A DNA stretch of 46,859 nt. Origin: Brachionus koreanus. Lineage: Eukaryota > Rotifera > Eurotatoria > Ploima > Brachionidae. The notes under the pieces are model-generated. The model did no database searches, was not told the DNA's origin, and saw only the letters and a program-made list of their open reading frames with translations. The position numbers and the translations under genes were made by a program. The stretch's first letter is position 1, and every line of letters begins with the position of its first letter. The DNA lies in contig PJRA01000555.1 of the NCBI GenBank assembly GCA_016987375.1, forward strand, positions 1,264,827 through 1,311,685, given 5' to 3'. Below, piece after piece: positions 8,978-19,677 of the stretch.

Positions 8978-10533
8978 ATGAATTATTTTCCTAAAATTTT
9001 AAGAGCTAAATGCCTAAATTTTACCACCAGTTGTCATTATTCATCTGCTGTTGTCTTAAATAAATTTAAAATTCATTTAAACGAACAGTTGGATGGAATT
9101 AAAAAAGCTGGTACATATAAAAACGAAAGAGTTATAGTTACCAAACAAGGATCAAAAATAAGAGTAGCTGGTAATCAGAAGGAAATATTGAATTTTTGTG
9201 CAAATAATTACCTTGGCTTATCTGTAAAAGAAATAAAGAGAAAAAATTTGGGTTTTAATTATTGTTTTTTTTAGAGTCATCCTGAGGTGATAAATGCAGC
9301 TAAAGAGGTCCTGCAAAATTATGGCTCTGGCCTTAGTTCTGTGCGCTTTATCTGCGGAACCCAAGTGTGACAATCAAAAAAATAAAAAAAAAATTTTTTT
9401 TAAATTTTTTTATTTTTAAAAATAAATTTCTAGGATATACATAAAAATTTAGAAAAACAAATATCCGAGTTTCATGGACGTGAAGACTCAATTTTATATG
9501 CATCGTGTTTTGATGCAAATGCAGGAATTTTCGAGTGCTTGTTGACAGCAGAGGATGCCATAATATCAGACGAGTTGAATCATGCGTCAATAATAGATGG
9601 AATACGATTGTCCAAAGCAAAGCGTTTTAGATTCAAACACAAAAATATGAATGATTTGGAATTGCAGCTACAGGAAGCGGTCAAAAATGATGCTAGATTT
9701 AAAATGATTGTTACTGATGGTGTTTTTTCAATGGACGGTAATGTAGCTCCTTTAAAGTAAATTCTCAAAGTCAACTTAATTTTGTTTTAAATCAATTTTA
9801 TCATTCAAAGAGAAATATGTGACTTGGCAGACAAGTATGAAAGTTTAGTGTTCATTGATGAGTGTCATGCGACGGGATTTTTTGGCGCAACAGGTCGTGG
9901 AACCGAGGAGTATTTGAATATACCAAGAGAAAGAGTTCATATAATTAATTCGACCTTGGGTAAAGCGTTGGGCGGTGCTGCTGGAGGCTACACTACTGGA
10001 TGCAAAGAAATAGTTGATATTTTAAGACAAAGATCAAGGCCCTATCTGTTCTCGAACACACTGCCACCGGCTGTGGTTGCCGGAGCTTCTAAAGTCCTTA
10101 GAAAAAAATGAATTAATTTCTATCTAACTCTTTATTTTGTTAGGCTTTGGAGCTTATTACCAAAGATACTAGTTTGCCAAATAAAGTAGCTGAAAACACT
10201 GCTAGATTTAGGAATAAAATGACTGCGCTTGGTTTCACCATATCGGGGGATAATCACGCAATCAGTCCTGTTATGCTCGGCGATGCTAAGCTAGCATCTG
10301 ATTTTGCTGATTTAATGCTAAGTAAATATGAACCAAAAAATGTTTTGAAAAAAATTAATTTTTAATTTTTTGTCTAAGATGAAGGAATTTATGTTATTGG
10401 ATTTAGCTATCCTGTTGTACCTAAAGGTAAAGCAAGGATAAGAGTTCAAATATCGGCTTCGCACTCTTCTGAAGACATTGATCGTTGTGTGGCTGCTTTT
10501 GAAAAAATTGGAAAACAATTAAAAGCTATTTAA
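8978..10533 (+). CDS. GCAT: Glycine C-acetyltransferase (2-amino-3-ketobutyrate CoA ligase), mitochondrial
   Basis: Six exons (8978-9223, 9275-9364, 9434-9756, 9811-10093, 10144-10321, 10379-10533) with consistent phases and introns of 50-69 bp give 424 residues; the human protein has about 419. The enzyme cleaves 2-amino-3-oxobutyrate with CoA to glycine and acetyl-CoA in threonine breakdown. It is a PLP fold-type I alpha-oxoamine synthase. The basic, Asp/Glu-poor N-terminus ([14 protein letters not shown]) fits mitochondrial import. The family blocks [58 protein letters not shown] and [19 protein letters not shown] (PLP-binding Lys) are present, as is [26 protein letters not shown] at 10566-10571 follows. 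Confidence 0.96.
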
Positions 10534-10642
10534 ATTTTAAAATTTCATTTCTTTTTTTTATGAAAAATAAAAATTAAAATTTTTTTTTCGTTTTTTTTAT
10601 TTCAGAGGACAAGTTTAAGTCCACTAAAATCTTTTTTTTTAT

Positions 10643-10656
10643 GTTTCCATGGCAAC
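10643..10656 (+). promoter_or_regulatory. RFX X-box (GTTTCCATGGCAAC) in the NPHP1 promoter
   Basis: All 14 positions fit the X-box consensus RTHNYYWTRRNRAC used by RFX/DAF-19 factors at ciliary genes. The last base is 76 bp before the preferred NPHP1 start codon (10733), the usual distance for such sites. NPHP1 orthologues are known RFX-controlled ciliary genes. The ATG inside the site (10649) is in frame with NPHP1, but the sequence between it and 10733 has no similarity to nephrocystin. A DNA site here therefore argues for the start at 10733. Confidence 0.8.
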
Positions 10657-10732
10657 ATTGATTTTTAAAATAAAAAAATTTGATATTTCAGTTATTCATT
10701 TGATATTGAAAAATTCATTAAGAGCATCACAA

Positions 10733-13700
10733 ATGTCTGATGAGAGTAAACTAAAGCCTCTGTACCAAACTGAAAAGGAAATCGACGAGCTAAAAAAAGA
10801 AATCGAAGATAAATTAAAGACTTTTTCCAAGCTAGATCTGAAAAATTTCAATAAAGACAAAGATGCTTATAAACAAGGTCTAAATGAAACAATTAGTGAG
10901 TAAGTAAAACAACAAAAAAAAAAAATTTTTTTTTTCTCAAATTTTATTACCAGCCAAAATTTTTGCCAATTAAATCAAATAACAAAAAATTCCATTTTTG
11001 AAAAAAATTTTCCAAATTTTTTTTTACATATTGACTCAAATAAACTTGTTGTTTGCGTCCCTTATTTTTTCCCAAACAATCAAGACCATTTGTATCGTTT
11101 AGACAATAAAAATTCTTTTTTTCATCATAAATAAAACTATTCTTATTTATACTTTTCGATAGGTTTAAGAATAGCTCAATTTTGTTTAATTCTTGCCATG
11201 GTCTATTGATAAAATTGTCACCATCAACCACATGAATACTCTCGTTTATTTTGAACAATCTAAGCCATTTTTTCAAGTCCAAATAGTACAAACTATTTCG
11301 AACAAATTTGTTCTCAAGCAAATCAGCTACATGGCCGCTTTTGAAAACATTTTCAAAATAGTGGTTCATTCGAAGACATTTTCTTTCCAGTCCGAGTTTT
11401 TTTTGCCTATGATCACAATGAGTCAGCTCGGACTGAAGCCTCTTGACCGGATTGCGAACAATAAGAATTACTTTTATATCTGAACGATATTTGTGTATTC
11501 TTTCAGCAGCTTTCTCACTCCGGAAGTATCCAGGCGTTTTTTCAACCACCACATACTGGTCTCCTTTGGCGTCTTTGCATACCAAAGGCATCTGCTTTTT
11601 GTACCACTCGTTTCCGAACGAGTAGTTCAAATCAGAGTCAAAGTAATGAATTTCATTCAAGTTGCATCCGGCTATTTTCAAAGCCGGCTTTATGTGCTTG
11701 TTGATACTTAAGTAGCGAAGAAGTGCATAAGTTCCTGACTTCTTGACTCCTATGATTACTCCTCCAGGCAATTGTCTTTCTAAGTATTTACAACGATGGC
11801 TGAATTCTTCTGCGTTGATTGAAAAAATAAACCAAGTCAATATCAACCACATTATTTACATTATTTTAACACAATCTAAACTTAATAGTAATCATTTTAG
11901 AAATTTTAAAAGTCAAATTTAAAAAAAAAATTTTTTCATTTCTGAATTTTTTTAATCACAATTTATTCTAATCTGATTTTTCATAAAAATTTAGAACCAT
12001 CAACTAGTTTAAAATAATTTATTTTTTCTAAATTAATAGACAAGCTTGTTATTTACTAAATAAATTTCTTAATTGAATCAATTAATTCTATTTAATGGAT
12101 ATTAACTGAATTTTGTAGTACAACAGATCCAAAATTTAAATAATTAAAAAAAAAAATTGCATTGGGTTAAAAAGTTTTTTGGTCTCAATAGATCATTTAA
12201 TTTCTTTTAAAAATAAGACTGATTCATCAAAAAAAAATATTCTTTTTAATTTATTTAGCCATATTGAAATCTATTTCTTTTGACTAAAGCATCTTGTACC
12301 AAACACCAATTTCAATTTTGATTAATAAAACCATTTTGATTTTTAAGATATTTTTAAACATGCCTGTATTCTTTTTCAGACTAAGTCGTTGACTTTTTGT
12401 TTTTCAATTTAAGGACATAAGCGACTCCTACAATCAAAATAGTTATATTAAGAGAGAAGAGTCAAATCAACTTTTAGAAATTCTTTTAGAACTTTTGGCT
12501 TTGAGCTTTTATCAGCTTTTAAATTAACTATAATGTCATATTATTTTACTTATCTTGTCATGTTTAACTAACATATTAAATTTAGATGATGAAAAATTCA
12601 ATCTAAAAGTGGTTAATGTGTAATTTTATTTATTTAAAATAATTGTACATTCTTTTACTATAATAAAAAGAATCTAATAAGCTTGTGAGGCTGTTTTAAT
12701 CGATCTTGTTAAGACCCTAGCATTTTTTGAAGCAAAGTCTTTTTTATTTATTGATCCAACACAAAAAGTCTAAACAAGCTTCTAAATTTTTTAAAATAAA
12801 TTTAATTTTTTTCTAAATAAATAAAATTTTAGGATAATTCAGTCATTTCTTTATGCCAGTGACTGTTAAAAATTTTGAATGAGTGTTCTACTACTGATAA
12901 ACCAGTGATTTAAACATATCAAACATTTATATGCTTCTAAATATACTTTACCAAAGAGATTAATTTGCTAATTGATAGATAATTGACCGAAAAATTTTCA
13001 TTTAACCATGTGTCTAAGAAAAGAGATGCTTTTAAACGAAGCGTTTCCAGTCACATGGACTTACACCAGTCTGATAATCTAGATAAATGCTCACAGTTAA
13101 CTAATAAACCAAATACAATATTCATTTATCCTGTCAGTAATAAAAATATAATAAAATATCTTGTTTTTTTTTTATTAATGACAATAGATAATTATTGATT
13201 TTGCTAGAAACATTTGTGGAGGGATTCAAATTTTTCTAAAAGCCCACTTAACCCAGTTAGAGAAGCTATCTTCACCTGAAATGTGTTTACTAATCAGTCA
13301 ATCTTATCTAAACAACACAAATGATTGATTTAAATTAAGTTTATTGATTAAGGCTCAATAAGACTAAACAAACTTTTTATTTATTTACAAACTTTAGTCG
13401 AAAATATTTTTATATATAATTTATCTTTATTTATTCGTCTGTGAATAGATAAAATAGTGATTCTAGCAGTACTTTTTAGCAGACAGACATAGTTTATATC
13501 TAATCGTCTCAAAATGAAAAATCCTCATAGATAATCTAATCCGTAAGGCAGTAATAATTACTAAAATCTCTAAATTGCTGGTTACAAAGTATTCGCCTGG
13601 AAAAAATTAATTTTTTAAAAAGCTTTTATTGATTTTATTAATCATTTAGATTGCAGGATTATTCAAATAAATCACAAGATTTAGTTAACCGAGTAAACAC

Positions 13701-16700
13701 ACTCAAAAAGGTATTTTGATTGATATTAATTAAATTAAATTTTAATTTATTGATTTTAACCAGGAGGATGAAGATGCTAGTCTTAAAGAAAAAGATTTCA
13801 AAAAGCGTCAATCTAGTGAACAAAAAAAATTAAAGGACTTGCAATCTAAAATAGATAAATTGTCAAAAAAACTTAACCAGGACTTAGAGAAGCAAAAAAA
13901 GTAACAAGACAAGCTGTGTTTTTTATAAAAGGCTGTTAATAGATATTGAATTAAAAGAGCTGAGGAAAAAGAGGAGGCCAAAAAAGCAAAACAGGAAGCA
14001 AAATCGGCAAAAAAATCAAAAGATTCGGACAAAACTGTAGGCAATGCTTTGCGTGAAATTATAACCGAGGCTATTGAAAGTGAGAAACAAGTTAAAAGTG
14101 AAAATAAAGAAGAGGAAGATAAAGAAGAAGAAGATGAAGATAATGATGATGATGAAGAATCTGAAAAAGAAGAAGATACAAATGAAAAGAAACCTGGGGC
14201 TAACAACCAGAGCTTGAAAGAAATGATTGCTCAAGCAAAAAAAGCTAATAATGAAGAGGAAGAAGAAGATGATGAAAATGATGAAGATGATGACGAAGAG
14301 TATGAAAGCGAGAAAGAAGATAGAGAAAAGAAAAAAAAAGTTGCACAAAATTTATTAGATATTTTTAAAAATAAAAAAAAACAAGATGAAGTTATTGAAA
14401 ATAAAAAAATATCTGCATCGGACAATGAGGAAAAAAATCAAAATGTAAAAGATGATACCAAAGAGGACAAGTCTGGGCATGTTGAGACTAAGTTTCAAAT
14501 TAAAAAAGAAGAATTTAAGAAAGAGGTTAAAAAGAGTAAAGTTGATGAGCATAGCGAAGAAGAAGAAGAAGAAGAAGAAAAAGAAGACATGGATAAAGAA
14601 GAAGAAAAAAGTGAAGAAGAAGAAGAAGAAGAAGGAGAAGAGGAAGAAATTAAAGAACAAGATAGAGAAGTGATTGGTGACAAGCCTAAAGCTCCGATTG
14701 AAAGTGAATATGAGATTGGAACAAAATTTTTGGTAGTTAAAGACTATGAGCCCGAGATTGAGGATGATTTGAAAATAGAGACTGGAGAAATTGTAGAATT
14801 TGAAGATTTGACTGAAGATCCGGATTATTACATAGTTAAAAATTCCGAAGGAAATAGTGGATCAGTTCCATCTGAAAATTTAAAATTGCTATCCGATCAG
14901 ACTGAAGAAGAGTTGCACATTGTTCAAGAAGAAGAGGATAAAGATGATTCTACAGATCATAAATCGAAAAAATCGAAAAAAAAATCAAAAGATTTAATTA
15001 ATACAAATGCTTTAATTGTAAGTGAATCTGTGCCGTGCACATTTTCTGATTCATTTTTGGCCAAAGTTGCCAAAGGTAAAAAAAAATAGAAAGATAAAAA
15101 AAATTTTTTTTTTAGTTTCTTATATTTTTAGACTCTGATCATTCGTATGAAACAATTTTAAAGCCCAAAACGTCTCAATCACATCTAAATTTTTACAATT
15201 TTTTCTGGGATCAAAAAGAAAACAAGGTAAAGCAGTTAGCATTAGTACTAAAATTAAATAAGCTTCAATAATTTAATTTAAAGTTACTTTCTGTTTTTTT
15301 TTTTAAGACCACTCATTAAATAAATGTTTAAATTTTTTTAAATGATTAGATTAATTTTAAAAATTAAACAGTCTCAATCTCAAAAAGGCATAAAATTTTG
15401 CGTTTTTTAAAAGATTGTATATTTTTGATTCTAAAATTTTTAGTCACATTATTAACCTAACGAAAAATGCTTATCGAATTAACCAAGTCCCATTAAAGGA
15501 AAAGAAAGAAAATCCATTAACTCTAGTGGAAATCCATTGATGAACTGGTGATCCGCCCAGGTTTGAATTGAAGAATAGATCGAAATAGAGAAAAGAAAAC
15601 TTGAATAATATTTAACTAAACTAGAAAAAAAATTTAATTAAAATTTTTTTACAAAATTCATTTAGAATGGATTCAAACATTTGTTTCTAATTTCTTTAAA
15701 CCTGTTTATTTCATTATATTTTTTTTTATTTTTAACATCACCTAAAAGGCATTCACTTTGAGCTGGTTTCAGACTGTTTTTCTATAAATGCAGAACTTTA
15801 TTTTGAACAATTAGATAGAATGTATGCTTCACTTCAAGTAAAATGTCCTTCTTTGGTCAACCGAAAGCTAGATCTGTTTCTTCAAGAAGAACAATGTCAA
15901 AAATAGAAAAGAGCTAGAATTGACCGAACTTATTGATAGATCTTTTTCATTCTGATTAACATCCCTTTCGATAAATGGCTCATTTTACTAACAAAGACCA
16001 AGCTGAATAAAAAACGCTAATTTTTTTTCTGACTCATTCGAACAATTTAAGTCTCTTATTAAATAATACTATTATTTTTCAATTTAATTATTATCTCTTC
16101 TAAAACGTATTTTATTTCCTTGATGTAAATTTTTGAAATTAAATAATGAGCTGTTTTAAAGGCTAATTAAGAAGAAAAATTAATTTTAAGAATTTTCAGA
16201 ATAAGATAAAAATAAATATTATTCTGAACAAAATAATTAACTATTTAAGATACGGAATAGAATGAACACAATTTTGAAGACAATTATAGTGCATAAATGT
16301 GTAAACATACCAGCACCAAACAAACAAGAGCTTGAAGTACTGAGTCGAACATTGAGAGTGTGCTTGTTCGATGGTGTATCGGTCATTGGCAATGTTCATT
16401 TAATCAGAGCTCACATAGTAGGCAAAGATGACCGTACTTGGCTATTCGAAGACAGCTACAAGGCCCTTGTTTCATTATTCGATTTTTCAGAATTTTTTTT
16501 AATTGCCAATGCTGTGCCTGAAAAGCCCAATTTAGGCCTTTTATTTGAACTTTCTATATATGCAAAAAAAATAGTATTAAAAAAATTTTTTTTTTTAATT
16601 CAAATTTAATTTAAATTTTATTAAAGAACACAAATGAAGAAACTGAATTGTGCTGCGGATGGGCTCATTTGCCTTTTACTGATGAGGATAAACATTTTCA

Positions 16701-17483
16701 ATTAGTCAACAAAAGCTATGATTTGGTGTTGAATGGCGGATCAGTGTATGACAAAAATATGCCTTTAGATCCGAATGTGCCTAGGAACAACGGAGCCTTT
16801 AATGAATTCATTACTAAAATGTTCAAGGAGTCTAAAATTAAATTTAATATTCGAGAGCCAACTAGCTATGCTCTAGAAACTATTAGGTATTTTGCAGTTT
16901 TTTTCAAATTTAAAAATTAGACTTGATTAACTATTTTTTCAGTGTATTACCAAGTCCATTGATATGCAGTTCGTTGACAGCAAGTTTTATGAGATTTTAC
17001 TATACAGAATTTGCTGGTTATTTTATTGTGCCTCTGATCGACTTTGGATCATTTGATGTCTCCACTGAACCAGTTCATTCTGAATTTTTGAAAACTTTTC
17101 CTCTGGCCTTGGAAAATGCTGATATTTTGAATGCAATTAGGATTGAATTCAATCATGTCAAAAATAATCTAAAAAAAGATGATAGAGTATATTTACTATA
17201 ATTTTTTTTTAAATTTTTACTAATTATTTTTAAAAAGAACGATGGTACAAAGTTAAGAAAATGGTTTTTAAAAATCTATAATGAATTCTACCCTTTGTTG
17301 TTTCACTACACAATGCCAGCTCTTGCTTTTCACAATCACGATGCCATGGAACAACGTCAAATAATTATTAACATGATGGCAAAAAAGATACGTAATGAAA
17401 ACAACTTGGAATTTTTACTTGATGAAAATCAAAAATTTGATCCATTTAACATTGAGGAGTTGAGATATGAAGTTATGGCATAA
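10733..17483 (+). CDS. NPHP1: Nephrocystin-1, ciliary transition-zone protein
   Basis: Nine exons: 10733-10899, 13650-13710, 13764-13900, 13958-15075, 15132-15226, 16250-16573, 16627-16886, 16943-17186, 17238-17483. Phases agree throughout, giving 883 residues (human about 732). NPHP1 is an adaptor of the ciliary transition zone and cell junctions, partnering NPHP4 and others. The N-terminal coiled coil (EKEIDELKKEIEDKL; later LQSKIDKLSKKLNQDLEKQ) is followed by a very long Glu/Asp/Lys-rich linker. An SH3 domain at about 14710-14895 (KFLVVKDYEPEIEDDLKIET to GSVPSENLKLL) comes next. The C-terminal nephrocystin homology region has SRTLRVCLFDGVSVIGNVHL, NLGLLFELSIYA and CCGWAHLPF. Intron 1 is about 2.75 kb and contains HS3ST on the other strand; intron 5 is about 1 kb; the others are about 50-57 bp. 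AATAAA motifs occur at 17495 and 17521. Confidence 0.93.
10947..11852 (-). CDS. HS3ST: Heparan sulfate glucosamine 3-O-sulfotransferase
   Basis: A single-exon 301-residue protein lying wholly inside NPHP1 intron 1 on the opposite strand. HS3STs are Golgi type II membrane enzymes that move sulfate from PAPS to the 3-OH of glucosamine in heparan sulfate. A short hydrophobic N-terminus (WLILTWFIFSI) would serve as signal-anchor. The 5'-phosphosulfate loop is GGVIIGVKKSGTYALLRYL, with Ser where vertebrate family members usually have Gly (KKSGT versus RKGGT). EIHYFD, VEKTPGYF and the 3'-phosphate site VILIVRNPVKRLQSEL follow. The C-terminal Cys pair region (FYCLND...DCLGKNKGRKQ) and the closing LIGKNFGW match the family. 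Which isoform class it belongs to cannot be told by eye. The stop codon lies within TAATAAA, so it overlaps the poly(A) signal. Confidence 0.93.
   Translation of the reverse strand: MWLILTWFIFSINAEEFSHRCKYLERQLPGGVIIGVKKSGTYALLRYLSINKHIKPALKIAGCNLNEIHYFDSDLNYSFGNEWYKKQMPLVCKDAKGDQYVVVEKTPGYFRSEKAAERIHKYRSDIKVILIVRNPVKRLQSELTHCDHRQKKLGLERKCLRMNHYFENVFKSGHVADLLENKFVRNSLYYLDLKKWLRLFKINESIHVVDGDNFINRPWQELNKIELFLNLSKSINKNSFIYDEKKNFYCLNDTNGLDCLGKNKGRKQQVYLSQYVKKNLENFFQKWNFLLFDLIGKNFGW
11853..13649. other. Remainder of NPHP1 intron 1 / upstream region of HS3ST
   Basis: A+T-rich DNA with only short chance frames. The HS3ST promoter must lie at the left end. I see no repeat with clear ends, no RNA gene and no exon that fits the NPHP1 phase. 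Confidence 0.5.
15519..15574 (+). repeat. Possible tRNA-like (SINE-like) relic in NPHP1 intron 5
   Basis: A modest G+C-rich patch has an A-box-like CTAGTGGAAAT and, about 40 bp later, a B-box-like GGTTTGAATTG. No closed cloverleaf can be drawn. It is a weak call, made because two clearer tRNA-like relics occur at 25200 and 34903. Confidence 0.2.
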
Positions 17484-17590
17484 GCTTTAATTTAAATAAA
17501 TTCTTCTTTTTTCTTTATTTAATAAAATTATTATTTTATTGTTTTCTTCATTGCCTTATTAATTGAATTTCACCATTTTTCCTTTTTCAG

Positions 17591-18604
17591 ATAATTAAAA
17601 ATAGAGAAAACCCAGAAGATATTGATTTGAATTTAAGCTTTGAACTTAAAAATATGTTTACTTATTGTTTGAAAAAAATCGACTATTTTATTTTTTTCTC
17701 AAATAAAACAAATAAAATAGCAACAAACATAGAGAAAATTGTCAAATATAATTAACGTAATCATCCGAATTTAGTGACATGTCACAAAAGAATCTATTAC
17801 ATGTTTTAACAGAGTGTCACTAAAATAGAGTACTCTATTTTAAAGGCATGTCACTAAATCCGGAGAATTAAGTTAAATAAAAACTCATAATTTTTTTGTG
17901 ATAACTAAGACTGTGGAAGTTGAAACTTACCGCGAGAATGCCAATGTTATTGCAAAAAATGCTACGAGTCGATGAAAAAGTACTTTTGTTCTATAAACAA
18001 ATGTACTTAAGATTAATTTTTATCTTTTTTTTTTTAAATAATTATTAATTTTGTTTGTACATTAAATCAAGTGAAAATATTGAAAATACAGTAACAAAAT
18101 TTGCTAAAAATTTCGAGGTTGAACTTCCTAAAGCAATATATTTTTTGCATTTGAATTCTTCCTTAAGTTAATTTGTTTTAGCTCACTAAAAGACTTACAA
18201 AAATAGAAGACAATCTTGTAATTTTAAATAAGAAAATATCTCCATTAGAAGAGTACTTACTGAAAATTTATGAAGTCTTTGTTTATATATATTTATTTTT
18301 ATTAAAAACTAAAATTTAAAATAGGAATTAAAAATATTAAATGAAAACAGATCAAAAATTGGAAGACTAAGAAGTTCAGAAAAACCATTAACTAGCAAGC
18401 AATCAAATGAGGATATGATTGAGGATGAGTCAGATAAAGAAGAAGAGGATAATTACATAGATTCAAAGAGTACACCTTTGAAAAAATCTGGTTTAATGAA
18501 TATTAGAACACAAGAACAAGTTGAAGTAAAAGTAAAATATTAAAAAATATTATAATCATACGGTTTTATGTTTTAAGATGAAAGCCAAAAAATTGAGTAA
18601 ATAA
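17591..18604 (+). CDS. Unrecognised small coiled-coil protein gene (3' exons reliable, 5' part uncertain)
   Basis: The downstream exons fit well: about 18072-18132 (possible GC donor), 18182-18274, 18325-18525 and 18578-18604, ending at TAA. They encode a coiled coil (LTKRLTKIEDNLVILNKKIS, PLEEYLLKIYEELKILNENR), then an acidic linker (DESDKEEEDNYIDSK) and the C-terminus MKAKKLSK. Upstream, a strong acceptor CTTTTTCAG at 17582-17590 opens a coding-like stretch (NRENPEDIDLNLSFELKNMF). A further piece near 17910 (TVEVETYRENANVIAKN) may be another exon. I could not settle the first exon, the start codon or the family. It begins 107 bp after the NPHP1 stop, past two AATAAA motifs, so it is probably separate. 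A small inverted-repeat element sits in one of its introns. Confidence 0.45.
17758..17870. mobile_element. Short inverted-repeat element (MITE), TA-flanked
   Basis: The arms at 17764-17783 (TCCGAATTTAGTGACATGTC) and 17845-17864 match at 18 of 20 positions when inverted. The similarity extends outward, less exactly, to TA dinucleotides at 17758-17759 and 17869-17870, as expected for Tc1/mariner-type insertion. Inside is a perfect 22-bp palindrome at 17821-17842. No coding capacity. Confidence 0.7.
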
Positions 18605-19028
18605 CTTTCAAATATGCTATATCGTTCACCATGTTCGCTTATTTTGGACGACGAAAAGTACTTTACTTTAGCGGGCGAAAACATGCCGGGAAATGCTGGA
18701 TATTACACAAATGACAAGTCTCCTAGTCCGGACACTGTTCGGTTTGCTGGAAAAGAGAAGTTTCCAAAGAAGGTGCTTGTTTGAATAGCCATATCTGATC
18801 TAGGTATGTCTAAGCCTCTTTTTCGATTATCAAAGTCGGTTGGATTGTTTGAGTGAAAAAATATACGAGGGAGGTTGGCAAGCAATTAACCGCATTAAAT
18901 TAAAGCTGAAGGAATTTGACTTAAATTTTGTGAAATCCCTTATGACGGGGGTCAAACTAAAGCTCAGAAAAATCGGTCACGATGGAGTTTTTTCATTATT
19001 TAAAAATCATAATTCTATTGAAAAATAA
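18605..19028 (+). mobile_element. Tc1/mariner-type transposase fossil with internal deletion
   Basis: Starting next to the stop of the preceding gene, the reading ILDDEKYFTLAGENMPGNAG (first catalytic Asp region) continues through FAGKEKFPKKVLV, an in-frame stop, and IAISDLGMSKPLF. It then jumps to the C-terminal part EKIYEGGWQAINRIKLKLKE and HDGVFSLFK. The middle, with the second Asp and the third acidic residue, is gone, and the N-terminal DNA-binding domain is absent. It is dead. From 19029 to 19677 I see nothing recognisable. Confidence 0.75.
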
Positions 19029-19677
19029 ATTCTTTACTTCAGAAAAAAAACTAAGTCGGTTGCATAAGTTTAATATCTTCAAATCGAAGATCAACACTTA
19101 AATTAAAAAATAAAGAGTTATTTAGAGGCAAAAAAAATACAAACAATAGAGAGCACAATGGTCAAAAGAATTTAAAAAATTGGCCCTACAAATCTTCTTT
19201 TGGTCTTTAAAGAATGGATCAGAAGCTGATAAAATGTGAACAAATTGAATAAAGCTATTTGATGAAATCCTTCAAAAGTTCGGAACAGATAAAGCAGCTT
19301 TGACTTGGACGAGCAAATGAATTAATATATCATATTTTAAAAAAAATTTTAAATTTTATTTTTATTTGTAAATTTGCTTAAAAAGCTTCTTTTAGATTTA
19401 TCAGAAGAAAAATAAAATAAATTCAATTACGATTAGAGCTTTATTAAAAATTTAATTTATAATTATTTTTATTAATAAATATTTTAAAATATAAATCGTT
19501 TTTTTTTAAAAACGACGAGTTGAAAAGAAAAGAAATAAATTTTTCAATCAAATTGGATCGTATCCGAAAAACAAACCTAACACATCTTCAAAAATACAAA
19601 AATTTAAAAAAAAAGAGAGAAAAAACAAAATTATTATTTAAAAATATTATCTTTAATACTGTGTTTAGAAATAATAT

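Noticed and set aside
10649..10732. Upstream in-frame ATG for NPHP1 adding 28 residues
   Set aside because: This ATG is the centre of a perfect X-box, and the added residues show no similarity to nephrocystin; 10733 is preferred.
12983..13198. 71-codon plus-strand frame in NPHP1 intron 1
   Set aside because: No domain, low-complexity composition, and no splice phase compatible with NPHP1.
14016..14683. Several Ser/Phe-rich minus-strand and Lys-rich plus-strand frames
   Set aside because: They are shadows of the Glu/Asp-rich NPHP1 linker in other frames.
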